A stretch of 64,000 bases of DNA from NCBI RefSeq assembly GCF_024227435.1, contig NZ_CP100445.1, forward strand, positions 2,415,369 to 2,479,368, read 5' to 3'. Below are positions 1-8,913 of this stretch, piece by piece. The stretch is from Natrinema caseinilyticum (GTDB taxonomy: Archaea; Halobacteriota; Halobacteria; Halobacteriales; Natrialbaceae). Each line of letters starts with the position of its first letter. The first letter of the stretch is position 1. A model generated the notes under the pieces. That model did no database searches. It worked only from the letters and a program-made list of their open reading frames with translations, and had not been told where the DNA came from. Both the position numbers and the translations under genes were made by a program.

Positions 1-2348
1 CCGAACGCTTCGAGCAGCGACCTGGCCGTGACGGGGCCTATTTCGGCGATGGAAGCGACGACGTACTCCTGTTGTTCGGACAGAGTCTTGCTGCCCTTCT
101 CGCCGTGGACCGACACCTCGCGGTCGGCGGTCGCCTGTTCGCGCCCGGCGATCACCGCGAGCAGTTCGGTCGTGTCGGCTTCGCTCTCGGTCCGCAGGAC
201 GCTCGCACCGAAGTCGACGGCGAGACTCGAGAGCGCTCCCCGAACCGCGTTCGGGTGGACGTCCCGCTGCTCGTAGAGCCCGTCGCCCTCGACGACGACG
301 ATCGGGCGCGAGTAGTGACGCGCCATCGCGCCGACCTGCTCGAAGACCGACCGGTCACCACCGACCAGCGAGTCCACGAAATCGGCGACGGACTTGCGCT
401 CGACGACTACCCGATCCGACAGGACGTAGTCACCGACGTCGAGCGTCTCGAGGCGCACCTCGATTTCGTCGCGCCGCGAGAGGTCGCGGGCGATGTTCGC
501 GTCCATCTCGCGCTGGTCGGCCACGACCTCGACGGTCTCGCCCTCGGCGTGTGGCTCGTGGGTCTCGACGGACTCCTCGTCCGGTCCCTCCGCGGCGTCG
601 GCCCGGTCCGCGAATTCCTGCAGCCCTGGCTGTTCTCGACCCCCTTCGTTTCCACTGGAAGACCCGCCGACTGCATCGGGGTCGGAGCGCTCTTCGACGG
701 CTTCGGACCCGGGGGGTGCGTCGTCGCCTCCCGTTGCCGTGCGTTCCTCGTCGCCCTCGAAATCCGAAAGCGACTGCTGGGAGTCGTCGAGTTCGTTCTC
801 GAGGGCCGTGGCCATTCCCTTCAGTTCGCGTAGCTCCGATTCCATCTCCTTTTCGCGGCGCCTCGAGATCCAGAAATAGGCTTCGTCGCGGGTGTCCTCG
901 GCCATGAGGACGACGACCCGTCCCTCGGACTGGCGACCGGTTCGGCCCTTCCGCTGGATCGAACGGATGGCGGTCGGAACGGGTTCGTAGAAGAGAACCA
1001 GGTCGACTTCCGGCACGTCGAGTCCTTCCTCCGCGACTGACGTCGAGATCAACACTTCGAATTCGCCCGCCCGGAACTCGTCTAAGACCTCCTGTTGTTG
1101 CGTCTGAGTCATTCCGTCCGACCCCTCGCGGTCGCCCTGCCCGACGAACCGCTTCGCGTCGAAGCTCCCCCCGAGAAAGTCCGTCAGGGCCTCGGCCGTA
1201 TCGCGGGACTCGGTGAAAACGATGACGCGGTCGCCACCCTCGAGTCCCAGGGTTTCGGCGAGCAACATACGGGTCTTGCGGTACTTGGGGTGGATCTCGT
1301 CGAACCGTTCGGCCTTCCGCATCGCCTCGCGAACGCGCGGATCCGACACCATTCGCTGGCTCGCCTTCGACGCTCCGGACGAGCGAGCCTGGTTTCGCTG
1401 GCGCTCGAAGTACCGACGGAGCGCCTCGACGCTCTGGGTTTCGACCAGCGTGACGGCCTGTCGGAGCTTCATCACCTCCGCGTGGACCGACATCCCCTCG
1501 AATCCCTCCGACTGATCGTTGTCGATCAACTGCTGCAGTTCGGCTCGCATCCGGTTCAGGTCCTTCTGTGACTGATCGGGCTGCGTCGAGCGCGCGATCC
1601 CGAGTTCCTTTAACTTCTCGAGGCGATCCGTGATGACCTCGTTCAGCGTGTCCCGTATCTCGAGGACCTCGTCCGGGAGATCGATCCGCTCCCACTCGAC
1701 GTCGGTGTCGTGGGTGAACTCGTCGACGTCGGCGTCTTCCTCGGTCATCACCTCGACTTCTCGGAGGCTCAGGTTCTCACAGACGTCGAGGATCGCTTCC
1801 TCGTCGCCGCCGGGCGACGCCGACATGCCGGTCACGAGCGGATCGTGGGCGTCGGCGTGGTACCGCTCTGCGATATAGTTGTACGCGTAGTCGCCGGTCG
1901 CGCGGTGGCACTCGTCGAAGGTGACGTGGGTGACGTCGGCGAGCGAGATGCGCGACCCGACGAGATCGTTTTCGATCACCTGCGGCGTCGCCATCACGAC
2001 CGTCGCCGTCTCCCACATCGCCGCCCGGTCGTCGGGGCTGACGTCGCCGGTAAAGACGACGACCTCGTCGTCGGGAATTTGGAGGGCCTCCCGGTAGAAA
2101 TCCGCGTGCTGCTGGACGAGAGGTTTCGTCGGCGCGAGCATCAGCGACTTCCCGCCGACCTCCTCGAGTCTACGCGCCGTGACCAGCAGGCTGACCGTCG
2201 TCTTTCCGAGGCCGGTCGGGAGACAGACGAGCGTGTGGTGGTTCGCGGCCGTGCCCGCGAGTTTCAGCTGGTAGAGTCGGCGCTCGAGAAAGTTGGGCTC
2301 GAGGAGCGGATGCTCGATCGAGGGCGGTTCCTCGTCCTGTGTCGCCAT
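1..2348 (-). CDS. hef: Hef-type helicase/ERCC4 nuclease, 3' end outside window
   Basis: Fork-processing enzyme that couples a superfamily-2 helicase to an XPF/ERCC4-type nuclease acting on stalled replication forks and flaps. The visible 782 residues begin at ATG 2348-2346. A Walker A motif (PTGLGKTT, residues 44-51) and a DECH box near residue 143 mark the helicase. An acidic, low-complexity linker lies around residues 500-590. The nuclease domain follows, with GDYVLSDRVVVERKSVADF carrying the ERKxxxD active-site signature near residue 640. The helix-hairpin-helix tail is just starting (GPVTARSLLEAFG) when the sequence leaves the window. No downstream partner can be seen. The domain order is diagnostic of archaeal Hef; only the C-terminus is missing because of the window edge. 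Confidence 0.95.
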   Translation of the reverse strand, partial: MATQDEEPPSIEHPLLEPNFLERRLYQLKLAGTAANHHTLVCLPTGLGKTTVSLLVTARRLEEVGGKSLMLAPTKPLVQQHADFYREALQIPDDEVVVFTGDVSPDDRAAMWETATVVMATPQVIENDLVGSRISLADVTHVTFDECHRATGDYAYNYIAERYHADAHDPLVTGMSASPGGDEEAILDVCENLSLREVEVMTEEDADVDEFTHDTDVEWERIDLPDEVLEIRDTLNEVITDRLEKLKELGIARSTQPDQSQKDLNRMRAELQQLIDNDQSEGFEGMSVHAEVMKLRQAVTLVETQSVEALRRYFERQRNQARSSGASKASQRMVSDPRVREAMRKAERFDEIHPKYRKTRMLLAETLGLEGGDRVIVFTESRDTAEALTDFLGGSFDAKRFVGQGDREGSDGMTQTQQQEVLDEFRAGEFEVLISTSVAEEGLDVPEVDLVLFYEPVPTAIRSIQRKGRTGRQSEGRVVVLMAEDTRDEAYFWISRRREKEMESELRELKGMATALENELDDSQQSLSDFEGDEERTATGGDDAPPGSEAVEERSDPDAVGGSSSGNEGGREQPGLQEFADRADAAEGPDEESVETHEPHAEGETVEVVADQREMDANIARDLSRRDEIEVRLETLDVGDYVLSDRVVVERKSVADFVDSLVGGDRSVFEQVGAMARHYSRPIVVVEGDGLYEQRDVHPNAVRGALSSLAVDFGASVLRTESEADTTELLAVIAGREQATADREVSVHGEKGSKTLSEQQEYVVASIAEIGPVTARSLLEAF

Positions 2349-2455
2349 TGCCGGCGATTCGGTTCGGTCGTGGATAAGCGTTGAGAAAGCGAGGTGGAAG
2401 TAAAGCGCGTCCGGGATTGCCGTCCGCTGTCGGCTTCGTCTCGGTAATCCGTCGA

Positions 2456-2590
2456 ATGAGCAGTCCCTTGGCTCCCACCCTCGAGTCGATCCTCGCCGCG
2501 GTCGGGTTCGTCCTGCTCGTGACGGTACTCGCGAGTTTCACCGGGGAGAGTCGCCCCTCGAGGAAGCCGGACTGCGTTTCGGTCCGGTGA
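2456..2590 (+). pseudogene. Truncated tspO-like 5' fragment
   Basis: A 44-codon open frame whose residues 10-22 (LESILAAVGFVLL) closely match the first membrane segment of the intact tspO at 4538 (VDAILAAIGFVLL). The DNA is also visibly alike over about 40 bases. After the first segment the frame goes to GESRPSRKPDC and stops, as if the SRPDSAW...KPWF part had been internally deleted and the remaining membrane segments lost. It lies about 2.1 kb upstream of tspO in the same orientation, with the beta-propeller gene between. It is probably a decayed duplicate and not a functional small protein; expression as a one-span peptide cannot be excluded. Confidence 0.6.
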
Positions 2591-2846
2591 CTCCGGATTA
2601 TCGGCCCCCTCACTGCGCTGCTCCGTGGCCACGGTGTGCGAGGCGGTCGGCAGCTAATCGGCGGACGGACCGCCGATCGGACAGTTTCATTCTGTAAACT
2701 GTGGCGTTGGTTCTGACCACGCAACTCTCCAAAACCCTTCCCTCAGGCCATCTATGGCCGTTTTATCGCCCCTATATGTAGTTGTAGCGAAAATAAGTCA
2801 GCGTACCAACCAGATAGTAATAACGCTTACCGCGAACAACGGCGGC

Positions 2847-4349
2847 ATGACAGACTGGCATCGCCGTTCGGTACTGGCGACCGGTGCAGCGCTTACGGCC
2901 GGGAGTGGGGTCGCATCGACCGGGGTAGGGGAGACCGGTTCTGCGGGGGAAAGCGTCGACGGTCTTCCGGACCCGGCGCTACAGCCAAATCCGGAGATGG
3001 ACGAAGACTGGGCGTCGTACGCCGGGGGTGCCGGCCACGCCAGATACGTCACAGACGGGTACGAATTCGACGGTGACGTGCTCGAGTCCGCTTGGTCCGC
3101 CGACCACAGTGGGACCGTTGCCGTCGCCGACGAAACGGTGTATACGTCGACCGAAGCGGGCGTCGTGGCGCTCGATGCGACCGACGGCGCTGTCGTCTGG
3201 GAGAACACCGACGTCGACGCGCGGAACCCCTCCGTCGTCGGCGATACGGTCTATCTCGGCGCCGATCAGGTAGTGGCGCTCGACCGATCGGACGGGAGCG
3301 TCCGCTGGGAGAGCGATTTCGATACCGACGGATCCGTCACCCACCACACGGTGGCGTACGACGCCGTCTTCGTCGTCGCCGACGGCACGTTGTACGCCCT
3401 CGAGGCGGCCGATGGCTCTGTTCGGTGGACGATCGAATCGGTCGCTGTCGAATCGCCAGACGCCGCTGAGCCGGAGGAATACGAGTTTATTACGTCCCCT
3501 GCCGCGGCGAACGGTGTCGTCTACGTCGGAACGGCGGGAGTGGCCCTCGCCGTCGAGCCCGAGTCCGGGGACGAAGTCTGGCGGAACGCCCTGGAGTTCG
3601 TGGCCACGGGAACGCGGGCTCGAGCGACGACGACGAGGGCCGTTCTCGGCAGATTTTCGCAGGCCGAGGCGGGTATCATGGACGCGCAAACGGGCGACGC
3701 ACTCACGCTCGGGGTTTCGGAGGGTGTCGACATCGCGCTCGGCGAATCGGTCTTCATCAGCGGGGACGACTACACGTTCTTCGGACTCTCTCTCGACAAG
3801 CCGTTCGATCAGCTCTGGGAGAAATCCTTTCCCCATACCGGTGCCAGGCCCGTTATCAGCGGCGAGACCGCGTACGTTTATTTCGTCCCGCGTCCGGGCG
3901 GAACGGAGGGGGACGGGGACTACAGTGACGAACTCGTTGCCCTGAACAAACGCGACGGGACCGAAAAGTGGTCACTGTCGGCCGACGACGTCCCAGTCGG
4001 AACGATTCGGGCCATCAGCGGTGAGACAATCTACGTCAGCCGCGACGGCAAACTCGTCGCGCTTCGAGCGCCCGCAAACGGAGACGGCGGCGACGGTGGA
4101 TCCGGAAGTGGCGGTGACGGAAGTGGAGACGGCGGTGGTGAAACCGCCGGTGATGGGAACGACTCATCGGGCTCCGAAAGTTCCGGCGACGGAGACGGAA
4201 CAGAGTCCGGATCGACCGACTCCGAGGGTCCGGATAGCGCTGACGACGTGCCGGGCTTTACGTCCGGCACGGGCATCCTCGGCGGTGCCGTCGCCCTCGA
4301 GTGGCTGCGCCGGCGGACCGGTGCGGACGACCCGGACGAGTACCGCTGA
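2847..4349 (+). CDS. Exported PQQ-type beta-propeller protein
   Basis: 500-residue exported protein with repeated beta-propeller blades of the PQQ/BamB type, such as VVALDATDGAVVWEN, VVALDRSDGSVRWES, LYALEAADGSVRWTI and LVALNKRDGTEKWSL. The N-terminus is a twin-arginine signal (HRRSVLATGAALTAG). After the propeller comes a Gly/Asp/Ser-rich acidic stalk (about residues 410-465), then DDVPGF, a short apolar stretch and WLRRR, which resembles a PGF-type archaeosortase sorting tail. I chose ATG 2847 because it starts directly before the Tat signal and lies 27 nt after a TATA-like ATAGTAATAA; an upstream in-frame ATG at 2754 would bury the signal. Two relatives lie at 52813 (dead) and 54966. Substrate or cofactor is unknown; the family can be structural or an assembly factor rather than an enzyme. 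Confidence 0.85.
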   Translation: MTDWHRRSVLATGAALTAGSGVASTGVGETGSAGESVDGLPDPALQPNPEMDEDWASYAGGAGHARYVTDGYEFDGDVLESAWSADHSGTVAVADETVYTSTEAGVVALDATDGAVVWENTDVDARNPSVVGDTVYLGADQVVALDRSDGSVRWESDFDTDGSVTHHTVAYDAVFVVADGTLYALEAADGSVRWTIESVAVESPDAAEPEEYEFITSPAAANGVVYVGTAGVALAVEPESGDEVWRNALEFVATGTRARATTTRAVLGRFSQAEAGIMDAQTGDALTLGVSEGVDIALGESVFISGDDYTFFGLSLDKPFDQLWEKSFPHTGARPVISGETAYVYFVPRPGGTEGDGDYSDELVALNKRDGTEKWSLSADDVPVGTIRAISGETIYVSRDGKLVALRAPANGDGGDGGSGSGGDGSGDGGGETAGDGNDSSGSESSGDGDGTESGSTDSEGPDSADDVPGFTSGTGILGGAVALEWLRRRTGADDPDEYR

Positions 4350-4507
4350 CGAACTGCGGTGTCAGCGGGAGTTCCCGCACTTCGGCGGACCGGGTCGAAT
4401 CGGTGAGTGGATCGTTTCACCGACTACTATCGCGGACCGACGCATTGCTGCCACTTGGTCCGGCGCGGTATGCCCGCTCGGACCGACACGCCGCTGCCGT
4501 CTGTGAG

Positions 4508-4515
4508 CTATAAAT
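4508..4515 (+). promoter_or_regulatory. TATA box of tspO, leaderless spacing
   Basis: CTATAAAT ends 22 nt before the tspO ATG (about 27 nt centre to start), the spacing that puts the transcript start at or next to the start codon. No Shine-Dalgarno sequence is present, so a leaderless mRNA is likely. Confidence 0.7.
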
Positions 4516-4537
4516 CCACGCGCGGCCTAGACCGTGT

Positions 4538-5038
4538 ATGGACACTCGAGTGAGCACTCGCCGACTCCCGAACGTCGACGCGATCCTCGCCGCGATCGGG
4601 TTCGTCCTCCTGGTGAACGTCGTCGGCGGGCTCCCGGGAATCCTCTCGAGGCCCGACAGCGCCTGGTTCAGGAGTCTCGCAAAGCCCTGGTTCTATCCGC
4701 CGACGATCGCGTTTCCGGTCGTCTGGACGACGCTATTCACGCTCCTCGGCGTCGCATTGTGGCTCGTCTGGCGTAGCGACGCCGACGGCCGCCGCCTCGC
4801 GCTGGGGCTGTTCGCCCTTCAGATGGTCTTCAACGTCGTCTGGACGCCCGCGTTCTTCACGCTCGAGGCGCTCTTGCTCGCCTTCGGAATCATCGTCGTC
4901 CTCTGGGTGTGTATCGCCGCCACGGTCCTCGCGTTCCGCCGCGTGGACCGGCGCGCGGCGGCGCTCCTGGTGCCGTACCTCGCGTGGGTGACGTTCGCGG
5001 CCGTGCTCAACTTCGAAATCTGGCGGTTGAACGCGTGA
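4538..5038 (+). CDS. tspO: TspO/MBR (peripheral benzodiazepine receptor) family protein
   Basis: Integral membrane protein of 166 residues with five membrane segments, the usual size and topology of TspO. Family hallmarks are visible: KPWFYPP after segment 1, NVVWTPAFF in segment 3, and PYLAWVTFAAVLNFEIWRLN in segment 5. TspO proteins bind porphyrins and related tetrapyrroles and are tied to stress and to tetrapyrrole handling; which ligand is used here cannot be read from the sequence. The gene stands alone between the beta-propeller gene and a convergent MFS gene and has its own strong TATA box. A decayed copy of its 5' end lies at 2456. Confidence 0.93.
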   Translation: MDTRVSTRRLPNVDAILAAIGFVLLVNVVGGLPGILSRPDSAWFRSLAKPWFYPPTIAFPVVWTTLFTLLGVALWLVWRSDADGRRLALGLFALQMVFNVVWTPAFFTLEALLLAFGIIVVLWVCIAATVLAFRRVDRRAAALLVPYLAWVTFAAVLNFEIWRLNA

Positions 5039-5061
5039 GGTCCGCGATGACGGTGGAAAAA

Positions 5062-6273
5062 TCACTGCTCGGGTAACCACCACGTCAACACGATTGCGAC
5101 GGCCACGAACCCGGCCAGGACGAGGTACGCCCCGTCGAAGTAGCCCCGATCCGCGAGCGCGCCGACCATGATCGGACTCAGCGCGCCGATAGTCATGTAA
5201 ATGCTTCGCAGGAGGCCGAGTCCGGTCCCTCGCATGTCGGCCGGAAACGCCGCGGTCATGTACGGCAACGTGATCGTCCCGTAGCCGAGGATGCTACTGA
5301 GGAGAATCGTGCCGCCGACGAGGGGCCAGAATTCCTCGAGAAACGGCAGCGCGACCAGCGACAGGACGACGATACCGAGGACCGGCGGGAGCGATTTCCG
5401 GATCCCGTATCGGTCGTACAATCCTCCCGTCAGCGGCTGGACGACGATTCCGAGCGCGAAGAACGAACTGAAGAGACCCGTCGCGACCGGCTGCGAGAAC
5501 CCCTTGATCTGGATGAGGTACGTGGGATAGAACCCCGTAAACGCCTGCCAGACGCAGTAGGTGAGGGTCTGGATCGCTGCCACCGTGACGATTTCCGGGC
5601 GGCGCAGTTCGGCGCCCACGTAGCGGACCGTCTCGAGGGAGACGCTGTCGATGGCGCTGGTCGGACTCGAGGTGCGCGACGGAACGGCGAGTCGGAGGCC
5701 GATCGCGACGGCGGCGAACGCCGGGACCACGAGGCCGAAGCCGTACTGCCAGGCGAGCGCCGATGCGATCGCGCCGGCGGCCAGCGGCAGGAGCGTGTTG
5801 CCGACCTGTCCCGCCGCCATGGTGATCCCGATCGCGGTGCCGTCGTTGTCCGGATAGATGTCGGACAGCGCCGTGAACCGGGCGACGCCGTACAGCGCCG
5901 TCCCGAATCCGAACGCCGCGGTCGCGAGGTAGACGACCGGCGCGGAGCCGGCGACGGCGACGAGTCCGAGCGTGATCGCGGAGATCACGGAACTCGCGAC
6001 GAGGATGTTGCCCTCGCCGAATCGGTCGGCGAGCAACCCGCCGGGAAGTTGCCCCAGTGCGTAACAGATCCAGAGGACGGTCAACAGGAACCCGGCCGTC
6101 GTCAGATCGAGGTCGTACGCATCGCGAAGGTACGGAAGGAGAACCGGGTACGCGAGTCTGATGCCGATCGAGAGGCACCAGCCGGCTGCAACCGCGGAGA
6201 GAATAACGCCACGGCCGTCGGCGAGAAACGCCCTGACGTTCGAGAGGCGGTCGACCACTCCCAGTCGAGACAC
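5062..6273 (-). CDS. MFS transporter
   Basis: 403-residue major facilitator superfamily permease with about 12 hydrophobic segments. The cytoplasmic loop between segments 2 and 3 carries the MFS signature (GQLPGGLLADRFGEGN), and a weaker repeat (QPLTGGLYDRYGIRK) marks the second half. The N-terminus (MSRLGVVDRLSNVRAFLADGRG) is short and charged. The gene converges on tspO with a 23-nt gap. The substrate cannot be predicted; the closest general resemblance is to the anion:cation symporter/nitrate-like MFS groups of haloarchaea, but I see no substrate-specific motif. Confidence 0.85.
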   Translation of the reverse strand: MSRLGVVDRLSNVRAFLADGRGVILSAVAAGWCLSIGIRLAYPVLLPYLRDAYDLDLTTAGFLLTVLWICYALGQLPGGLLADRFGEGNILVASSVISAITLGLVAVAGSAPVVYLATAAFGFGTALYGVARFTALSDIYPDNDGTAIGITMAAGQVGNTLLPLAAGAIASALAWQYGFGLVVPAFAAVAIGLRLAVPSRTSSPTSAIDSVSLETVRYVGAELRRPEIVTVAAIQTLTYCVWQAFTGFYPTYLIQIKGFSQPVATGLFSSFFALGIVVQPLTGGLYDRYGIRKSLPPVLGIVVLSLVALPFLEEFWPLVGGTILLSSILGYGTITLPYMTAAFPADMRGTGLGLLRSIYMTIGALSPIMVGALADRGYFDGAYLVLAGFVAVAIVLTWWLPEQ

Positions 6274-6439
6274 GATAGCTAGCCACGTTCTGCAGCGACG
6301 GTCTTGATAGCTCCAGAACGAGACGCCCTTGCCGGCTTCGAACTGAGCCGTCGTCCCCTTCGAGACGGTCGAGGCGAATCGCCCGCGCGAATCGACCGGT
6401 AACTCGCTCGAGTAGACCGGCTCGCCGTCCTCGGGCCCG

Positions 6440-7024
6440 CTAGAGCGGGACGAATCTAAGCGCGAGAAACGCGAGACAGGCGGCGTAGATGGGGATCGTC
6501 AGGTTGTCGTCGATGATGTACGTGCGGATCTCGAGCGTCACGCCGTCGGCGATCGTCGCGCCGATTGCCGCCACCACGGCCGCCCCCAGGGGGAGAAACG
6601 GGATGGCGATAACCGTCGAGACGAGGAACATCGTAACGAGGACCTTCGGGGGCTTGATTCGCTGGAGACTGTTGTCCGAGACGGCGCCGCTGATCGGGTC
6701 GCCGAGCGAGAGCATCAACATCGCGGGGAGGGCGATGTCCGGCTCGAAAACCACCACGACTGCCGCCATACTGATCATGTACAGCGCGTAGCCCGCGGGG
6801 TTGTCCTGTTCGTACTCGCGGGTGAGTACGTCATAGAGCCGCCAGTTGAGCCCGACCTGGAGTCGCAGGAACTCGAGGACGAGCGCCCCGCTCGCGAGGG
6901 CGACCATGAGGAGTTGAAACCGGGTCCACGTCAGCCCCACCTCGAGAGACCTGCCGAGAAGGTAGAGCGCCACCAGGCCCGAACCGCTGGCGTGGACGAG
7001 CCGTCGCTTCAATTCGTCGGCCAT
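6440..7024 (-). CDS. Dolichol/polyprenol (CTP-dependent) kinase family protein
   Basis: 194-residue membrane protein with about six membrane segments. It starts MADELKRRLVHASGSG, the ELKRRxxH opening typical of the SEC59/dolichol-kinase and phytol-kinase group. It also holds SLGDPISGAVSDNS, the GD(P/A)xxx motif of CTP-using lipid kinases and CDP-lipid synthases, and ATIADGVTLE, a second acidic motif. Likely role: CTP-dependent phosphorylation of an isoprenoid alcohol at the cell membrane; the exact alcohol is unknown. It is monocistronic, with an unusually AT-rich promoter just upstream. Confidence 0.75.
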   Translation of the reverse strand: MADELKRRLVHASGSGLVALYLLGRSLEVGLTWTRFQLLMVALASGALVLEFLRLQVGLNWRLYDVLTREYEQDNPAGYALYMISMAAVVVVFEPDIALPAMLMLSLGDPISGAVSDNSLQRIKPPKVLVTMFLVSTVIAIPFLPLGAAVVAAIGATIADGVTLEIRTYIIDDNLTIPIYAACLAFLALRFVPL

Positions 7025-7078
7025 CGTTTGTGCCTTAGTGGAGGTGACCTTCAGTCCGTCGGTTAGTTCTCCGGAACG

Positions 7079-7098
7079 CTATATATAATATAAAAGGG
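7079..7098 (-). promoter_or_regulatory. AT-rich core promoter of the dolichol-kinase-family gene
   Basis: A run of A and T (on the minus strand CCTTTTATATTATATATAGC) is the only such stretch nearby and lies about 55-75 nt before the start of the 7024 gene. It predicts a leader of roughly 30 nt, unlike the leaderless genes elsewhere in the window. Confidence 0.5.
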
Positions 7099-7134
7099 CA
7101 CCCGCCGGATCGACGACGTCGGCGGTCGAGCCAG

Positions 7135-8913
7135 CTATCCCTCGAGGTCTTCGAACTCGAGGTCGCCCGTCCGGATCGCCGGCAGTGCGCTTGGCAGGTC
7201 CTCGATCGGCAGTCGCTTCTGGGCGGTCGTGTCCCGCTCGCGGACCGTGACGGCCTCGTCTTCGAGGCTCTCGTAGTCGACGGTCACGCAAAACGGCGTC
7301 CCGACCTCGTCCTGGCGGCGGTAGCGACGACCGATGTTTCCGGAGTCGTCGTACGTGACCGACAGTCCCGCTTCCCGCAGGGCCGCGGCGATCTCCCGGG
7401 CTTCGGTCTCGAGTTCGTCGTCGCTCTGTAACGGGAAGACGCCGACGAACGTCGGTGCGACCTCCGGGTCGAGTTCGAGGTACGTCCGTTCCTCGCCGTC
7501 GACCTCGTCCTCGCGGTAGGCGTGATGCAACACGGTGTAGACGACCCGGTCGACGCCGAAGGACGGTTCGACGACGTGTGGCGTGATGTGCTCGCCGGCC
7601 TCTGTTTGTTCCTCGACCGAGAATCCCGTCGTTTCGACTGGAATAGAGCGCGTTTCTCCCTCGAGATCGATTTCCACGGTGTCCCCGTCGAAGGCGCTGC
7701 GATCACGGGCGGCCAACTCCTCGAGTTTCTCGACGACGGTCCCGGCGTCGCCGCCGAACTCCGGCCCGAGGTAGCTCATGTCCGGATCGACGGTGGCGCG
7801 CTCGACGGTCTTGGGTTCGTCGTACTGCTTGAAGATCGTGAACCGGTCGCCGGAGTGGTCGCCGTGTTTCGAGAGGTCGTAGTTCCCGCGGTGGGCGAAC
7901 CCGGCCATCTCGATCCAGTTCCCGTCGATTTCGCTTTCGGCGTCCCAGCAGTCGCTGGCGTAGTGGGCTCGTTCGCCCGAGAGGTGCTGGCGATAGCGGA
8001 ACCGATCCATGTCGACGCCGACCGCCTCGTACCACGGTTTCGCGACGCCGAGGAAGTACGCGACCCACCGGTCGGCGATAATTCCCTCCGCGACGGCCTC
8101 GCCGATCGTCGTCTCGATCTCCGTGCCGTCTGCGGCGTCCTGCTCACTGGCCGGATACAGGGTTACCGTGACGTCTTCGACGCTCGAGAGGTCCGGATCG
8201 TCGGCCTCGGGGTCGATGAAGTACTCGAGTTCGGCTTGTGTGAACTCGCGCGTGCGAATAATCGAGCGTCGCGGGCTGATCTCGTTGCGGTAGGCGCGCC
8301 CGATCTGCGTGACGCCGAAAGGAAGCTGGTTGCGGGCGTACTCTTTCAGTCGCGGGAACTCCACGAAGATGCCCTGTGCCGTTTCGGGACGCAGATACCC
8401 CGGCTGGGAGTCGCCGGGGCCGATGTTCGTTTCGAACATGAGGTTGAAGGCTTCGACGGCCTGGCCCGCGAGTCCCGCCCCGCAGTTCGGGCAGACGAGT
8501 TCGTACTCCGCGATGACCTCCTCGACCTCGGGGATCGGGAGACTTTCCGCGTCCTCGTACTCCGTGTTGTCCTCGACGACGTGATCCGCCCGGTGGCTCT
8601 CGCCGCACTCCGGGCACTCGACGAGCATGTCGTCGAACCCCTCGAGATGGCCGGAGGCCTCGAAAACGGGTTCGGGCATGATCGTCGGCGCGTCGATCTC
8701 CATGTTTCCTTCGGCGACCGCAAAGCGGTCGCGCCAGGCGTCTTCGACGTTCCCTTTCAGTGCCGCACCCTGGGGCCCGAAGGTGTAGAAGCCGCCGACA
8801 CCGCCGTAGGCCCCCGCGGACTGAAAGAAGTACCCTCGTCGCTTCGCCAGTTCGACCAGTTTTTCGCTCGTCGTGTCGGGTGCCTCCGCGTCCGCGTATT
8901 CGTGCTCACTCAT
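7135..8913 (-). CDS. glyS: Glycyl-tRNA synthetase (alpha2 type)
   Basis: 592-residue class II aminoacyl-tRNA synthetase that charges tRNA-Gly in the cytoplasm. It shows RRGYFFQSAGAYGGVGGFYTFGP near the N-terminus, motif 2 (YRNEISPRRSIIRTREFTQAE), motif 3 around FGVDRVVYTVLHHAY, and a Cys4 zinc insertion (CPECGESH ... CPNCGAG). The C-terminal anticodon-binding domain ends in DLEFEDLEG. I start at ATG 8913, since the start overlaps the upstream CBS gene by 8 nt (ATGAGTGA), a translational-coupling arrangement; an ATG nine codons further up would overlap more and adds no conserved sequence. Confidence 0.97.
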   Translation of the reverse strand: MSEHEYADAEAPDTTSEKLVELAKRRGYFFQSAGAYGGVGGFYTFGPQGAALKGNVEDAWRDRFAVAEGNMEIDAPTIMPEPVFEASGHLEGFDDMLVECPECGESHRADHVVEDNTEYEDAESLPIPEVEEVIAEYELVCPNCGAGLAGQAVEAFNLMFETNIGPGDSQPGYLRPETAQGIFVEFPRLKEYARNQLPFGVTQIGRAYRNEISPRRSIIRTREFTQAELEYFIDPEADDPDLSSVEDVTVTLYPASEQDAADGTEIETTIGEAVAEGIIADRWVAYFLGVAKPWYEAVGVDMDRFRYRQHLSGERAHYASDCWDAESEIDGNWIEMAGFAHRGNYDLSKHGDHSGDRFTIFKQYDEPKTVERATVDPDMSYLGPEFGGDAGTVVEKLEELAARDRSAFDGDTVEIDLEGETRSIPVETTGFSVEEQTEAGEHITPHVVEPSFGVDRVVYTVLHHAYREDEVDGEERTYLELDPEVAPTFVGVFPLQSDDELETEAREIAAALREAGLSVTYDDSGNIGRRYRRQDEVGTPFCVTVDYESLEDEAVTVRERDTTAQKRLPIEDLPSALPAIRTGDLEFEDLEG

